DNA of 64,000 nt, taken from contig CAMYAO010000009.1 in the NCBI GenBank assembly GCA_947253885.1, positions 1 to 64,000 of the forward strand, written 5' to 3'. Each line of letters starts with the position of its first letter. Within the stretch, counting starts at the first letter, position 1. Positions 41,225-51,365 of this stretch are shown here, piece by piece. Under the pieces are notes generated by a model. It was given only the letters and a program-made list of their open reading frames with translations. It was not told where the DNA came from and made no database searches. A program made the translations under genes and the position numbers. This DNA comes from an uncultured Clostridium sp. (lineage in GTDB: Bacteria > Bacillota > Clostridia > Lachnospirales > Lachnospiraceae).

Positions 41225-44200
41225 ATGAAAAGATTTTGGAAACAATTCACAGCATTGTTTATGGCAGTGCTGATGGTATGCGGTATGATTCTGCCGCTGC
41301 AACCCAGGGCATTTGCGGAAGGAGCCGGAGACACACAAAAGATCAATCTGCAGGTCGGAGCAATCATTGATAAAGCATTTGATACCGAAAAGCAAGAGTA
41401 CTATACCAATGAACCGATTGCAGCGGGAGTTAATTTAGATGTATCCGGAGCAGGAGTAAATATAAAAAATGCTCGACTGGTTGTAACGGTACCGAAACAT
41501 ACAAGTATTGGAAATTCACTGAAATTTACAGATTCGATGAATGCCAAGAAAAATGAGAAGTCGGAAGACGAAAACAACTGGTATATGACGTACACCTTTG
41601 AACAATTGACAGGTGCAAGTACCGGAACCTACTCTTTTCCGTTCAAATTTGATGCAAAAACCACACAGGCAGGAGAGTCCTTAACGGCAACTGCCGTACT
41701 ATATGATGGAAGCGGAAAAGTGATCAAACGTGCCACTCACACCTATAAGGCAAAGGTAATGGAGCCGGAGTCGCTGTTAAAAAATAATTTTGCGGATCAG
41801 TATGATAAAGAACGCGATGTTTATATGGTAAACACCACCATAGATGATACCCATCCGAATACCACCGATCCGGGAAGAGGAATTCGTTTACATTACGTTC
41901 CGGCAGTGTATCTCAATGCAGAGAATGACACCTACAAAGGAATGGGACAGTTCTATCCGGATACGATTACAATGGTTGCACATCTTCCGAAGGAAGCGAC
42001 TTTGGATGCCGGAGCATTGAACGGTTGGAAGTATGATGAAGCGACTCATACGGCAACCTTTGTATTCAATAAAACGAATTGGCCGGAGAGAAATTACTGG
42101 ACTAATAATTTGGACGGAGATTATCAATCTATCTTTCTGAATTATAAAAATGCACCGGTCAATAAGGTCTATACCTTAAAGATGGATTATTATCTGAACA
42201 AGGGAGAGGCGACGGAAAAACAGTTAGCGTCAAGAGAATTGAAGGCCGAGTTTAAGCCGATACCGTATGGAAAAGGCGGGGGAGCGTCCATTACGAAAGG
42301 CGGGCATTACTACCATTATTATAATAAGGATGATACCTTGAGTTATGGGGACCAGCTACATCGGTATTATTATTTAAAGGACGGCTATTATATCGGAGAT
42401 ACAGATTTCTCGAAAGAAGGAATGAGAAGCCTAATTTGGCTGGATGCGACTAATAATGGAACCAACACACAAGATCCTACCAATGGACTGTGGACAGAGG
42501 TAAAGGATGTAACAATAACGCTTAAGGATAAACGAATCTATTTTGCCGGATTTTCTATGTATGATACGGAACGTCTCAATGACGGCTATCCTTTTAAGGA
42601 TACATCGAGACAGACCAAGTTGATAGAGGCATTGAATACTGTTGGAAATACTTTATACGGAATTCGTGCAGACGGAAGTAAAGTGGAACTGCATAAAAAT
42701 CTGAGATTATACGATAAGGAGGCCAATCCGAATTCCAGAGTGGCGATTGAGGACAGTAAGCGTCAGTATGTAAAACTGCAGTTGGTATTTGATAAACCGA
42801 TTGTGCTAGATAATATGCGTATCAACTTCTATGAATATACCAGAATGATGGATAGTGAAAAGAAGTTGTGGGATGAAAAAAATAACGGAGATCTGCAGAC
42901 CTATCGCAGCCATGTAGAGGCAAATGTAAAGCGAAGAGATGCAGACGAGTTTAAAACGATGAAAGATGGCAGAGACAATACAGATGCGTATATGTCGATT
43001 GTTCCGTTAGAGCCATTGTTCGCTGTGTTTTTACAGTCTAATGAAAGTATTGTCTATCAGGAAGGCGGAACACAGTTTGACTATGAGGTAGGACCGAACC
43101 TGGTAACCGGAAACTGGGGACCGTTAAAAGAGGTGACAAAAACAAAGTCCGTTACCCTGTTACCACCGGGCTATACCTGTGGAAAGGATGAAAACGGAAA
43201 GAAGCTTCCATTATATAAATCTGCAACGGAAACATTAGTGAATGAGAAGGGAGATGTAAGCGATTGGCAGGATTGGAAGGATTTCAAAGAATCCGATATC
43301 AAGGTAATAGAGAACTATAAGAATACCGGAAGAACTGCCGTAATTGTAGATTACGGAACCGTAAAATATAAAGAATCCAGAAAAGTGATTTTAAATCTGG
43401 TTGCAACCAGATTGGCACCACAGGGAAGTACAGATTTTGAGAATTATTATACGTATGAAGATAATACAGTAATTAAGCCGAATACAAAGGAAACCTATTA
43501 TAAGGATGAAATGGATTTGGATGAGGATGGAAATACAAATGAAATATTCCGAAAAATATCGAATCAGATGACATTTATTCCTCCGTATGAGTTGATTCTT
43601 CATAAATATGTAAAGTATCCGTCTGATCCGGTGGCAGGACTTAGTACGACCGGAGATCTTGGATACGGGATTGATTATCATATTTCTGTTTTAAATGAGA
43701 CAATCAATCCGATTAAGCAGTTGAGTATTCTGGATACTCTTCCGGCAAAGGGAGATCATGTAATTGCACCGAACGAATTGGGGCAGTATACGGCAAGAAT
43801 GTCCGAATTTGCGACTCCGTTACGTATGGCAGTAGAGGATTATGAGCCGAATAAAGAAATTGTAGAATTATTTGACGTATATTATCAAACAGTCCCACAG
43901 GGATCGAATCTTGCAAGTGTTCGAGACGGTGTTTGGTTGAAAAAGGACCAGATTACGGACTGGAGTAAGGTAAAATCGCTTCGATTCGCATTAAAAGCAG
44001 GAAAGGAACTGTCGCCGAAGACGGAAAAGGTCATTGTGATTCCTGCAAAAATACCATTTGACACTAAGTTGAAAGTGGGACAAAAAGCAGTCAATACTGC
44101 AGCCGCGTCTCGTGATAATATCCAATATGCAGAGGGAAATCGTGTAAGTGCACAATTTGTTACTTATGAGGTAAAAGGAAAAGTATATTATGATGTAAAT

Positions 44201-46357
44201 AAAAACGGTGTATATGACAAAGGACTGGATAAACCGATTTCCGGAGCGGAAATTCAATTACTCGATGAAAAGGGTAAGGTGGCAACCCTGCCGGATGCAA
44301 ATCAGACTAAAATTACCGCTAAAACGGATTCAGATGGAAATTATTCTGCAAAAGTGTATAAAAGAGGAGTTTATCAGGTAAGCTTTACACTGGACGAAAC
44401 ACACAAAAAGGATCTGTTTGAAAAGGGAAGTGCAAGCGCTGGAGATATTTTGAATAAGGCGGGAAATTCTGTTGCAGAAATAAAAGAACAAACTGCGACA
44501 TCTGAAAAACTGAAACTGAATCCTTCTTACAGAAGCTCTGTACAAAATGCGGCGGTAATCGGACGGAATGATATAAAGGTAATAAAAAAGGATAAAGATA
44601 CAAAAGAGCCGATTCAAGGGGTTTCATTTGAATTGTTAAAAGAAGTTCAGAAAAATGGAACACCGGTAAAAGAAAAGGTAGCAGATTTAAAAACAGATGA
44701 AAAAGGAGAAGGAGTTTTCTCAAATATCGAATACGGAAGCTATCTGCTGAGAGAAACCACAGCTGCCAAAACATATAACAACGATAATGAAAAAGGAAAA
44801 CCGTTAGATCTAAAAGATTCCTCAAAAGAGATTAAGATGGAATTTTTTGACAGCAAGATTAAGGGAAGTGTAAAAGTAAAAAAGGTAGATAAAGAAGATA
44901 CTTCTCTTCCTTTAAAAGGTGTAAAATTTGCATTAAAACAGAACGGAAAGACTGTCTATACTGCGGTAACAGATAAAGACGGAATTGCGGAATTTAAAGA
45001 AGTTGTTTATGGCAATTACAGCTTGGAGGAAGTGGAGACATTGCCTTCCTATAATCTTTCCAAAGAAACAAAGTCTGTGTCGGTTCAGAAGCAGGGAGAA
45101 GTCTATGATCTGGGAACTGTTACCAATCAGAAGATAAAAGGTGAGGTAAAGGTTCAGAAGGTGGATAAGGAAGACCATTCTAAGAAATTGAAAGGAGTGG
45201 AATTTGCCCTGATGCAGGGAGATAAGGAAGTCATGACGGCAATCACGAATGAAGATGGTATTGCTCATTTTCAGAAGGTGATTTACGGAGATTATACTTT
45301 GATAGAAAAGACACCTTTGCTTCCATATGTTGCATCTGACAAGAAAATTGCAGTTGAAATCAGGGAAGACGGCAAGGTAATAGATGCCGGAACAGTGGAA
45401 AATAAACTGAAGAAAGGCTCTGTAACACTGAAAAAAGTAGATGCTGATACGAAACAGCCTCTAAAGGGCGTTGTATTTGTATTAAAGCAGGGAGACAAGG
45501 AGGTATATGAAGCTACTACCGATGAAGAGGGAATCGCAACCTTTAAAGATGTCGTGTACGGTTCTTATAAATTGGTAGAAAAATCCACCTTGGAGAGCCA
45601 TAACCTGCTGAAAACAGAGTTAGATATTGTGATCGATTCAGACGGAAAAGCTATTGATCTGGGAGAGGTTACAAATGTGATTAAGAGGGGTTCTGTTCGC
45701 CTGACAAAGGTAGATGAGGAAACTCCTTCCAAAAAGCTTTCTGATGTAACGTTTGCATTACAAAAAGATGGAAAGACGGTTTCTGAGGCAGTTACAAATA
45801 AAGACGGAATTGCACAGTTTACCGGTGTTTCCTATGGAACGTATCAAGTGGTGGAAACAAAAGCAAGGAGTGGATACATTCTTTCCGAGAAGCCTCGAAG
45901 TGTTACCATAAAAGAGGAAGGACAGATCGTAGAGTTAGGAACTGTTACAAATAAAATGGGAAAAGGAACGATTCACATTACAAAGGTGGATCAGAACGAC
46001 AAAAAGAAAACACTGAAGGGTGCGGAATTTACTCTTTTAAAAGGGAAAAAGGTATTCTTAAAAGGTATTACAAATGAAAAGGGAATTCTGGAATGGAGTG
46101 TACCATACGGAAGTTATACCGTGGTAGAAACAAAAAGTCCGGTCGGCTATCAAAAGGCGGACAGAAAAACTTCCGTCGAGATAAAGAAAGACGGACAGAC
46201 TGTTTCACTGGAAGTAAAAAACAAACCGATACCGGATTCGGTTAAAGGAAAAGTGACTCCGAGAACCGGAGATAAAAAGCGAATCCCGATGTACATTGGA
46301 ATCGGAATTGCGGCATTAGTACTTCTGACAATTGTAATTCGATTTAAGAAAAAGTAA
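41225..46357 (+). CDS. Giant Cna-B-repeat cell-wall adhesin
   Basis: 1710 residues. Signal peptide to about residue 33 (ends PRAFAEG); an N-terminal ectodomain of about 950 residues with no family I recognise; an SdrD-B-like domain near 980-1060 (VYYDVNKNGVYDKGLDKPISGAEIQLLDEKG); then six Cna-B repeats of about 91 residues; and a tail with TPRTGD, a membrane helix and RFKKK. TPRTG in place of LPxTG is a variant sorting signal. ATG 41225 lies behind GGAGAG. No sortase gene is adjacent, so anchoring must use one from elsewhere. Confidence 0.88.
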   Translation: MKRFWKQFTALFMAVLMVCGMILPLQPRAFAEGAGDTQKINLQVGAIIDKAFDTEKQEYYTNEPIAAGVNLDVSGAGVNIKNARLVVTVPKHTSIGNSLKFTDSMNAKKNEKSEDENNWYMTYTFEQLTGASTGTYSFPFKFDAKTTQAGESLTATAVLYDGSGKVIKRATHTYKAKVMEPESLLKNNFADQYDKERDVYMVNTTIDDTHPNTTDPGRGIRLHYVPAVYLNAENDTYKGMGQFYPDTITMVAHLPKEATLDAGALNGWKYDEATHTATFVFNKTNWPERNYWTNNLDGDYQSIFLNYKNAPVNKVYTLKMDYYLNKGEATEKQLASRELKAEFKPIPYGKGGGASITKGGHYYHYYNKDDTLSYGDQLHRYYYLKDGYYIGDTDFSKEGMRSLIWLDATNNGTNTQDPTNGLWTEVKDVTITLKDKRIYFAGFSMYDTERLNDGYPFKDTSRQTKLIEALNTVGNTLYGIRADGSKVELHKNLRLYDKEANPNSRVAIEDSKRQYVKLQLVFDKPIVLDNMRINFYEYTRMMDSEKKLWDEKNNGDLQTYRSHVEANVKRRDADEFKTMKDGRDNTDAYMSIVPLEPLFAVFLQSNESIVYQEGGTQFDYEVGPNLVTGNWGPLKEVTKTKSVTLLPPGYTCGKDENGKKLPLYKSATETLVNEKGDVSDWQDWKDFKESDIKVIENYKNTGRTAVIVDYGTVKYKESRKVILNLVATRLAPQGSTDFENYYTYEDNTVIKPNTKETYYKDEMDLDEDGNTNEIFRKISNQMTFIPPYELILHKYVKYPSDPVAGLSTTGDLGYGIDYHISVLNETINPIKQLSILDTLPAKGDHVIAPNELGQYTARMSEFATPLRMAVEDYEPNKEIVELFDVYYQTVPQGSNLASVRDGVWLKKDQITDWSKVKSLRFALKAGKELSPKTEKVIVIPAKIPFDTKLKVGQKAVNTAAASRDNIQYAEGNRVSAQFVTYEVKGKVYYDVNKNGVYDKGLDKPISGAEIQLLDEKGKVATLPDANQTKITAKTDSDGNYSAKVYKRGVYQVSFTLDETHKKDLFEKGSASAGDILNKAGNSVAEIKEQTATSEKLKLNPSYRSSVQNAAVIGRNDIKVIKKDKDTKEPIQGVSFELLKEVQKNGTPVKEKVADLKTDEKGEGVFSNIEYGSYLLRETTAAKTYNNDNEKGKPLDLKDSSKEIKMEFFDSKIKGSVKVKKVDKEDTSLPLKGVKFALKQNGKTVYTAVTDKDGIAEFKEVVYGNYSLEEVETLPSYNLSKETKSVSVQKQGEVYDLGTVTNQKIKGEVKVQKVDKEDHSKKLKGVEFALMQGDKEVMTAITNEDGIAHFQKVIYGDYTLIEKTPLLPYVASDKKIAVEIREDGKVIDAGTVENKLKKGSVTLKKVDADTKQPLKGVVFVLKQGDKEVYEATTDEEGIATFKDVVYGSYKLVEKSTLESHNLLKTELDIVIDSDGKAIDLGEVTNVIKRGSVRLTKVDEETPSKKLSDVTFALQKDGKTVSEAVTNKDGIAQFTGVSYGTYQVVETKARSGYILSEKPRSVTIKEEGQIVELGTVTNKMGKGTIHITKVDQNDKKKTLKGAEFTLLKGKKVFLKGITNEKGILEWSVPYGSYTVVETKSPVGYQKADRKTSVEIKKDGQTVSLEVKNKPIPDSVKGKVTPRTGDKKRIPMYIGIGIAALVLLTIVIRFKKK
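44569..46230 (+). repeat. Six tandem Cna-B repeats inside adhesin
   Basis: Units begin near 44569, 44867, 45140, 45417, 45690 and 45965, each about 273 nt. Each starts KGxVxxxKVD..., has LKGVxFxL in the middle, a DGIAxFxxVxYGxYxLxE core and ends near LGTVTN. The Lys in KKVD and the Glu of YxLxE are the expected isopeptide pair. The repeats are diverged in sequence, so recent expansion is unlikely. Confidence 0.85.
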
Positions 46358-46360
46358 CAT

Positions 46361-46401
46361 AAAAAGACAATGGGCGTGATATGTGCCCATTGTCTTTTTT
46401 T
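46361..46401 (+). terminator. Terminator of giant adhesin
   Basis: Perfect 15-bp stem (46361-46375 with 46385-46399) and T-run. Among the strongest in the window. Confidence 0.92.
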
Positions 46402-46536
46402 GATATGATCCGATTGAACTTGCGAAGTATATGAAGCAGAATTCAGAAAAGATAGTCAGAGTATTAATAATACAAACTGTACCGTGCTTTTCCCGGAAAG
46501 ACGGATGAGGTTTGTATTTAGGCTCCGGAGTGGCAA

Positions 46537-47874
46537 TCAGGATTTTAACTTATTATATAAAGAAGCAAGGGATATACCCAGTTCCTTTGCTGCCAGTTTT
46601 TTTCCGTCAACGGAATCTTCATAGTGTGACAAGGTGCGTCGGATTTCAGAACGTTCAAATTCGTGAACACGTTCCAATAATGTTTTGGAAGAATAAGGAG
46701 GATTCTTAAGACGAAAGAGGGTAGCAGGAAGATCCTCCGGTTGCAGAACAGAACCCTTGCACATTAGTGCGGCGTATTCTAAAACATTGTAGAGCTCCCG
46801 AATATTTCCGGGCCAGTGATAGGTGTTCAAAATGGAAGTAACATCTTCTTGAATAGAAAATTTCTTCTTATACTGTATGGATACTTCTTTCAAATGTTCT
46901 TTGGCAAGTGGTAAAATATCTTCCGGACGTTCTCTGAGCGGAAGAATCTGCAAAGGGACAACTGCCAGACGATAGTATAGATCCAGACGAAATCGTTTTT
47001 CCTCAATATATCGCTGCAAGTCCACATTGCAGGCGCTGATAATGCGTACATTAATAGGAATTTCTTTTGTAGAACCGAGTCGGCGAATCTTTTTTTCCTG
47101 TAAGGTACGCAGTAGTTTTGCCTGTAATTCCAAATCCAGCTCGGATATCTCATCTAAAAAGATGGTTCCGTTTTCAGCGGCTTCAAACAGACCGACCTTT
47201 CCCTCTCTTTTGGCGCCGGTAAAAGCACCAGCAACATAGCCGAACAATTCACTTTCTAAAATATCTTTGTTAAGAGCGGCGCAGTTAATTGCAATAAACG
47301 GAAATGCCTGTCTGGGGCTTTCATTGTGAATGGATTGTGCAAATACTTCTTTTCCGCAGCCGCTTTCTCCCTGCAGTAAGACTGAGCCGTCAGTAGAAGC
47401 GATCTTTTTTGCAACTTCTATCAGGTCTGCCATTCGTTGACTCTGATAGATAATATGTGAAAAATTATATCTGGTACCATTAGTAGAAAGCATCTTCTGC
47501 TGTAGAAGAGATTCTTTTTCTTTAAGGCTGGCAAGTGTTTCTGCAAAGTATTGAGCATTTTCTAAAAATGTTACAATAGAAATTCCACCGGTCAGAACTC
47601 CATTTTCAAAAATAGGATAAATACTGGCAAAATAATAGATGCCGTTTTCTGACCGGAGGGTGCAGATAAGAGACTTTCCCTGTAAAATTGTTTCCGGCAT
47701 AAGTGCTCCGGGGCGAAGTTGCAGCAGGGGAAGTCCGATTGCCTCGGAAAGAGGGCAGTTTACAAAACGACTGTAGGAATCATTGAAAAAAACAATAGTA
47801 CCGGTATGATCAACAATTACGATACCATCCTCCATTGCATTTAAGGCATTGATATAGTTGGGGGTCAGCTTCAT
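46537..47874 (-). CDS. Sigma-54-dependent activator with PAS domain
   Basis: 445 residues: PAS sensor (about 10-110, MEDGIVIVDHTGTIVFFNDSY), AAA+ domain (about 140-370) with Walker A GESGCGKEVFAQ, the sigma-54-contacting GAFTGA, Walker B GTIFLDEI, and a C-terminal Fis-type helix-turn-helix (KKLAAKELGISLASLYNKLKS). It is divergent from a -24/-12 promoter, so it almost surely controls the citMHS-atuA operon, perhaps sensing the transported acid. Confidence 0.95.
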   Translation of the reverse strand: MKLTPNYINALNAMEDGIVIVDHTGTIVFFNDSYSRFVNCPLSEAIGLPLLQLRPGALMPETILQGKSLICTLRSENGIYYFASIYPIFENGVLTGGISIVTFLENAQYFAETLASLKEKESLLQQKMLSTNGTRYNFSHIIYQSQRMADLIEVAKKIASTDGSVLLQGESGCGKEVFAQSIHNESPRQAFPFIAINCAALNKDILESELFGYVAGAFTGAKREGKVGLFEAAENGTIFLDEISELDLELQAKLLRTLQEKKIRRLGSTKEIPINVRIISACNVDLQRYIEEKRFRLDLYYRLAVVPLQILPLRERPEDILPLAKEHLKEVSIQYKKKFSIQEDVTSILNTYHWPGNIRELYNVLEYAALMCKGSVLQPEDLPATLFRLKNPPYSSKTLLERVHEFERSEIRRTLSHYEDSVDGKKLAAKELGISLASLYNKLKS

Positions 47875-48004
47875 TGGTATATCCTCCTGTCTAAAATATA
47901 CAGAGATTATAACATGATTTCCAGTATTATAGAAAAAAATTATAGAATTTTAGAAACAAGATAAAGAAAATAGCGAAAATATCGCAGATTGAGGTAAGAA
48001 AATA

Positions 48005-48021
48005 TTGGCATCATAATTGCA
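48005..48021 (+). promoter_or_regulatory. Sigma-54 (-24/-12) promoter
   Basis: TTGGCATCATAATTGCA has GG (48007-48008) and GC (48019-48020) separated by exactly 10 nt, as sigma-54 requires. A small palindrome GCGA-AAATA-TCGC (47973-47985) upstream may bind the activator. Expected start near 48032, about 52 nt before the ATG. Confidence 0.88.
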
Positions 48022-48083
48022 TTTAGTTTATAGAAGAAACTGTAAGGAGATATTAGCTGTGAAAGAATAATAGGAGGAAATTT

Positions 48084-49418
48084 ATGTTAGCTATTATCGG
48101 TTTATTAACTATTCTAGTGATGCTTGGTCTGATTATGACCAAGAAAATGCAAACTTTGCTTGCATTAATTATAGTTCCCGTAATCGGCTGTCTGGTTGCC
48201 GGCTATACGGGAGTTATTCAGGTAAAAGGCGGATTTACCCTTGCCACTATGAGTGGATATATCACAAAGGGAATCCAAAACATTGCACCTACCGGAGTAA
48301 TGTTTATCTTTGCCATTTTATTTTTCGGAATTATGACAGATGCAGGTGCATTTGATCCGATTATTTCCGGAATATTAAAAGTGGTCGGAACTGATCCGGT
48401 TCGAATTGTAGTAGGAACTATGGTATTGGCAAGTATCGTACATTTAGACGGCTCCGGTGCAGCCACCTTTCTGATTGTAGTTCCGGCAATGCTTCCATTG
48501 TATCGAAAGCTGGGAATGCAGCCGACCACACTTTGTCTGGCAACTGCCTTGGGGGCAGGTATTATGAACATGCTTCCATGGGGAGGTCCGACCATTCGGG
48601 CGATTACCGCATTGAATTCATCGGTAGATAAAATTTTTAATCCAATGATTATTCCAATGGTTGCCGGATATGTGATGGGAATTATTGTATGTATAATAGT
48701 CGGAAGAAGAGAGAAAAAACGCCTTGGCGAAATTTCTGTAGACGGACAGATCGAGCTTCATGCGACAGAGTTGACGGAAGAGCAGAAAGCGTTAAGAAGA
48801 CCTAAATTGTTTCTGATAAACATTTTGTTGATCATTGCGGCAATTGTGGTATTGGTGCTCAATATCTTACCACCGGCTGTTATCTTTATGCTGGCAACAG
48901 TACTTACATTACTGATTAATTACAGAGATATTCAGACACAGAAAATTCTGGTAGATTCTCATGCAAAGGAAGCCCTGATGATGGCAAGTATGTTATTTGC
49001 GGCAGGTTCTTTTATCGGAATCATGCAAAATTCGGGAATGCTGTTGGCAATGGCAAAGGGGATTGTAACCCTGATACCGGCATCTATGGGAAAATTTATC
49101 CCGTTTGTGGTAGGAATTTTAGGAACGCCGCTCAGTCTGGTATTTGATCCGGATTCTTTCTATTACGGAGTAATGCCGGTATTGTCCAAAGCGGTCAGCG
49201 GAATGGGACTGGACGGACTGAACGTTGCAAGAGCGGCGATTGCAGGGCAGATGACACTGGGCTTTCCGATCAGTCCTTTGACCGGATCCACCTTCTTGTT
49301 GATCGGTTTAGCAGGAGTCGATCTTGGAGATCATCAAAAGAAGAGTTTCTTATGGCTGTGGCTAGTTTCTATTGTAATTGTAGTAGTAGGATTTATTGTA
49401 GGAGCTGTAAGATTTTAG
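48084..49418 (+). CDS. CitMHS-family citrate/carboxylate transporter
   Basis: 444 residues with about 12 helices; belongs to the citrate-Mg2+:H+ / citrate-Ca2+:H+ symporter group (FAILFFGIMTDAGAFDPI, HLDGSGAATFLIVVPAMLPLYRKLGM, GTPLSLVFDPDSFYYGVMPVL). The substrate may be citrate or another carboxylate. First gene after the sigma-54 promoter, with TAGGAGG at the start. Confidence 0.92.
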   Translation: MLAIIGLLTILVMLGLIMTKKMQTLLALIIVPVIGCLVAGYTGVIQVKGGFTLATMSGYITKGIQNIAPTGVMFIFAILFFGIMTDAGAFDPIISGILKVVGTDPVRIVVGTMVLASIVHLDGSGAATFLIVVPAMLPLYRKLGMQPTTLCLATALGAGIMNMLPWGGPTIRAITALNSSVDKIFNPMIIPMVAGYVMGIIVCIIVGRREKKRLGEISVDGQIELHATELTEEQKALRRPKLFLINILLIIAAIVVLVLNILPPAVIFMLATVLTLLINYRDIQTQKILVDSHAKEALMMASMLFAAGSFIGIMQNSGMLLAMAKGIVTLIPASMGKFIPFVVGILGTPLSLVFDPDSFYYGVMPVLSKAVSGMGLDGLNVARAAIAGQMTLGFPISPLTGSTFLLIGLAGVDLGDHQKKSFLWLWLVSIVIVVVGFIVGAVRF

Positions 49419-49439
49419 GCGTTAAGTAAGGAGGAAGTA

Positions 49440-50792
49440 ATGAGATCAATTAGAATTGGATCAGGTGCCGGTTATGCCGGAGATCGCATTGAGCCGGCAG
49501 TAGAGTTGATGGAAAAAGGAAATTTAGATTACATTATTTTTGAGTGTCTGGCAGAGCGTACTATCGCGATCGGTCAGAAGGATAAAATGGCAGATCCGAA
49601 TAAAGGCTATAATCAGTTATTAGAGCATCGCATGCGAAGAATTCTGAAACCGGCAAAGGAGAAGGGAATCAAAGTCATTACCAACATGGGTTCTGCAAAT
49701 CCGATTGCCGCAATGAACGTAAGTGTGGAGATCGCAAAAGAACTCGGAATAAGCGGACTGAAATTTGCTGCTGTTACCGGTGATGATATTTTGGATAAAA
49801 TTTCCGATTACTATGATAATCAGGTTTTGGAGTTGGGATGCAAGCTTGGAGATATCAGGGATGAACTATTGTCTACCAATGTATATAACGGTGCAGATGG
49901 GATTGTAGCAGCATTGAAAGAAGGGGCAGATATCATTATTACCGGAAGAGTATCGGATCCGGCATTGTCTGTCGGACCGCTGGTATATGAGTTCGGTTGG
50001 AATACAGATACACATCCCGAACAAATGGGACAGGCAGTTTTGGTAGGACATCTTTTGGAATGTGCGGGTCAGGTAACCGGCGGTTATTATGCCGATCCCG
50101 GCATTAAAGATGTACCGAATCTGGAGAAGCTGGGATTCCCTTTGATAGAGATTGACGAAACCGGAAATTTTATCGTAACAAAGGTGGAAGGATCCGGAGG
50201 AATGGTAACAGAAGATACCTGTAAAGAGCAGATGATTTATGAAATTCATAATCCGAAGCGTTATTTGACACCGGATGCAATCGCAGATTTTTCCAACGTA
50301 GTATTTACACAGGTTGGTGAGAACCGAGTGCGTGCAGAACATGCAACCTCTCATGGTGTGCCGGAGACCTTAAAGGTTAGTATCGGATATAAGGACTGCT
50401 TTATCGGAGAAGGTGAGATCAGTTATGGAGGCGCCAATTCTATAGCACGTGCAGAATTGGCGGCGGATATCGTGACCAAGCGCCTTGCGTTGATCGGAGC
50501 GGAAACGGATGAGATCAGAGTGGATTATATCGGCTATAATTCACTTTATAAAAGCCGGATCTCAAAACAATTTGCACCGGATCAGTTTTCAGAGATTCGT
50601 CTGCGTGTTTCTGCAAGAACAAAAGACAGGAAAAATGCGACCTTGATCGGAAATGAAGTAGAAGCACTGTATACGAACGGTCCGGCAGGCGGAGCGGGTG
50701 CAGAGAAAAAGGTTTCCGAGGTAGTATCTATTTGCTCGATCTTTGTTCCAAGAGATGTGGTAGAGATCCGGGTTGCTTATCAAACGGTTTAA
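49440..50792 (+). CDS. AtuA-family protein (acyclic terpene utilisation, DUF1446)
   Basis: 450 residues matching the AtuA family: MRSIRIGSGAGYAGDRIEPAVELMEKGNLDYIIFECLAERT, TNMGSANPIAA, EGADIIITGRVSDPAL. Pseudomonas AtuA is linked to citronellol breakdown, but its reaction is unproven, and related genes occur with other acid pathways. It lies 21 nt after the transporter and shares its promoter. Confidence 0.9.
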   Translation: MRSIRIGSGAGYAGDRIEPAVELMEKGNLDYIIFECLAERTIAIGQKDKMADPNKGYNQLLEHRMRRILKPAKEKGIKVITNMGSANPIAAMNVSVEIAKELGISGLKFAAVTGDDILDKISDYYDNQVLELGCKLGDIRDELLSTNVYNGADGIVAALKEGADIIITGRVSDPALSVGPLVYEFGWNTDTHPEQMGQAVLVGHLLECAGQVTGGYYADPGIKDVPNLEKLGFPLIEIDETGNFIVTKVEGSGGMVTEDTCKEQMIYEIHNPKRYLTPDAIADFSNVVFTQVGENRVRAEHATSHGVPETLKVSIGYKDCFIGEGEISYGGANSIARAELAADIVTKRLALIGAETDEIRVDYIGYNSLYKSRISKQFAPDQFSEIRLRVSARTKDRKNATLIGNEVEALYTNGPAGGAGAEKKVSEVVSICSIFVPRDVVEIRVAYQTV

Positions 50793-50807
50793 GGAGAGGA
50801 GAAAATT

Positions 50808-51107
50808 ATGAAGCTAAAAGAAATCGCTCATTCCAGAACGGGAGATAAGGGAGATATTTCCAATATTTCTGTTATTGCCTATAAAGCAGAGGATTATCCG
50901 ATATTGAAAGAGAAGGTAACGGTAGAAGCGGTAAAGAAATTTTTTTCGGAAATCTGTTATGGAGAGGTGACACGCTATGAGATCGACAGTTTGTGTGCAA
51001 TGAATTTTGTATTAGACAAAACGCTGGGTGGAGGAGTGACCCGTTCTCTTGCTTTAGATAAGCATGGTAAGGCGTTGGGAATGGCATTGATGGAAATGGA
51101 AATCTGA
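50808..51107 (+). CDS. AtuA-related ferredoxin-fold-like small protein
   Basis: 99 residues: KLKEIAHSRTGDKGDISNISVIAYKAEDYPIL and FVLDKTLGGGVTRSLALDKHGKALGMALMEMEI. This domain is normally fused to, or next to, AtuA and probably forms one complex with it. It starts 15 nt after AtuA behind GGAGAGGAG. Confidence 0.9.
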   Translation: MKLKEIAHSRTGDKGDISNISVIAYKAEDYPILKEKVTVEAVKKFFSEICYGEVTRYEIDSLCAMNFVLDKTLGGGVTRSLALDKHGKALGMALMEMEI

Positions 51108-51116
51108 TCCATATAT

Positions 51117-51155
51117 GAAATGGCTATACGGCAGGATCGTATAGTCATTTCTTTT
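51117..51155 (+). terminator. Terminator of sigma-54 operon
   Basis: 14-bp stem with one G-U pair (51117-51130 with 51138-51151) followed by TTTTG. Confidence 0.85.
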
Positions 51156-51240
51156 GTACTATTCGTATAAAATCAGAGGAGAAAGTTAGTCAAAGATTAG
51201 TAATTGTGTACTGTTTGCTAATGTTCTGGTTTTATCCAGT

Positions 51241-51283
51241 GTGTCGTAAAACCCCTTACTTTAGCTATGGGGATATAAGACAC
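51241..51283 (+). mobile_element. Left-end hairpin of IS200/IS605 element
   Basis: Outer stem GTGTC/GACAC (51241-51245, 51279-51283) and inner CCCC/GGGG (51252-51255, 51269-51272) enclose TTACTTTAGCTAT, the usual shape of the end recognised by Y1 transposases. A matching right end is not seen after the transposase gene. Confidence 0.7.
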
Positions 51284-51365
51284 TTCCATCGAATTTACGC
51301 AAGTAATTGAAGATGGAACAAAATAGTCTTGTATTAGATTTAAAAATGGAATATAATACATAACT

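Noticed and set aside
44569..46230. Possible CRISPR-like or satellite array because of the regular 273-nt period
   Set aside because: The period is a protein-domain repeat (Cna-B) within one long open frame, and the nucleotide units are well diverged.
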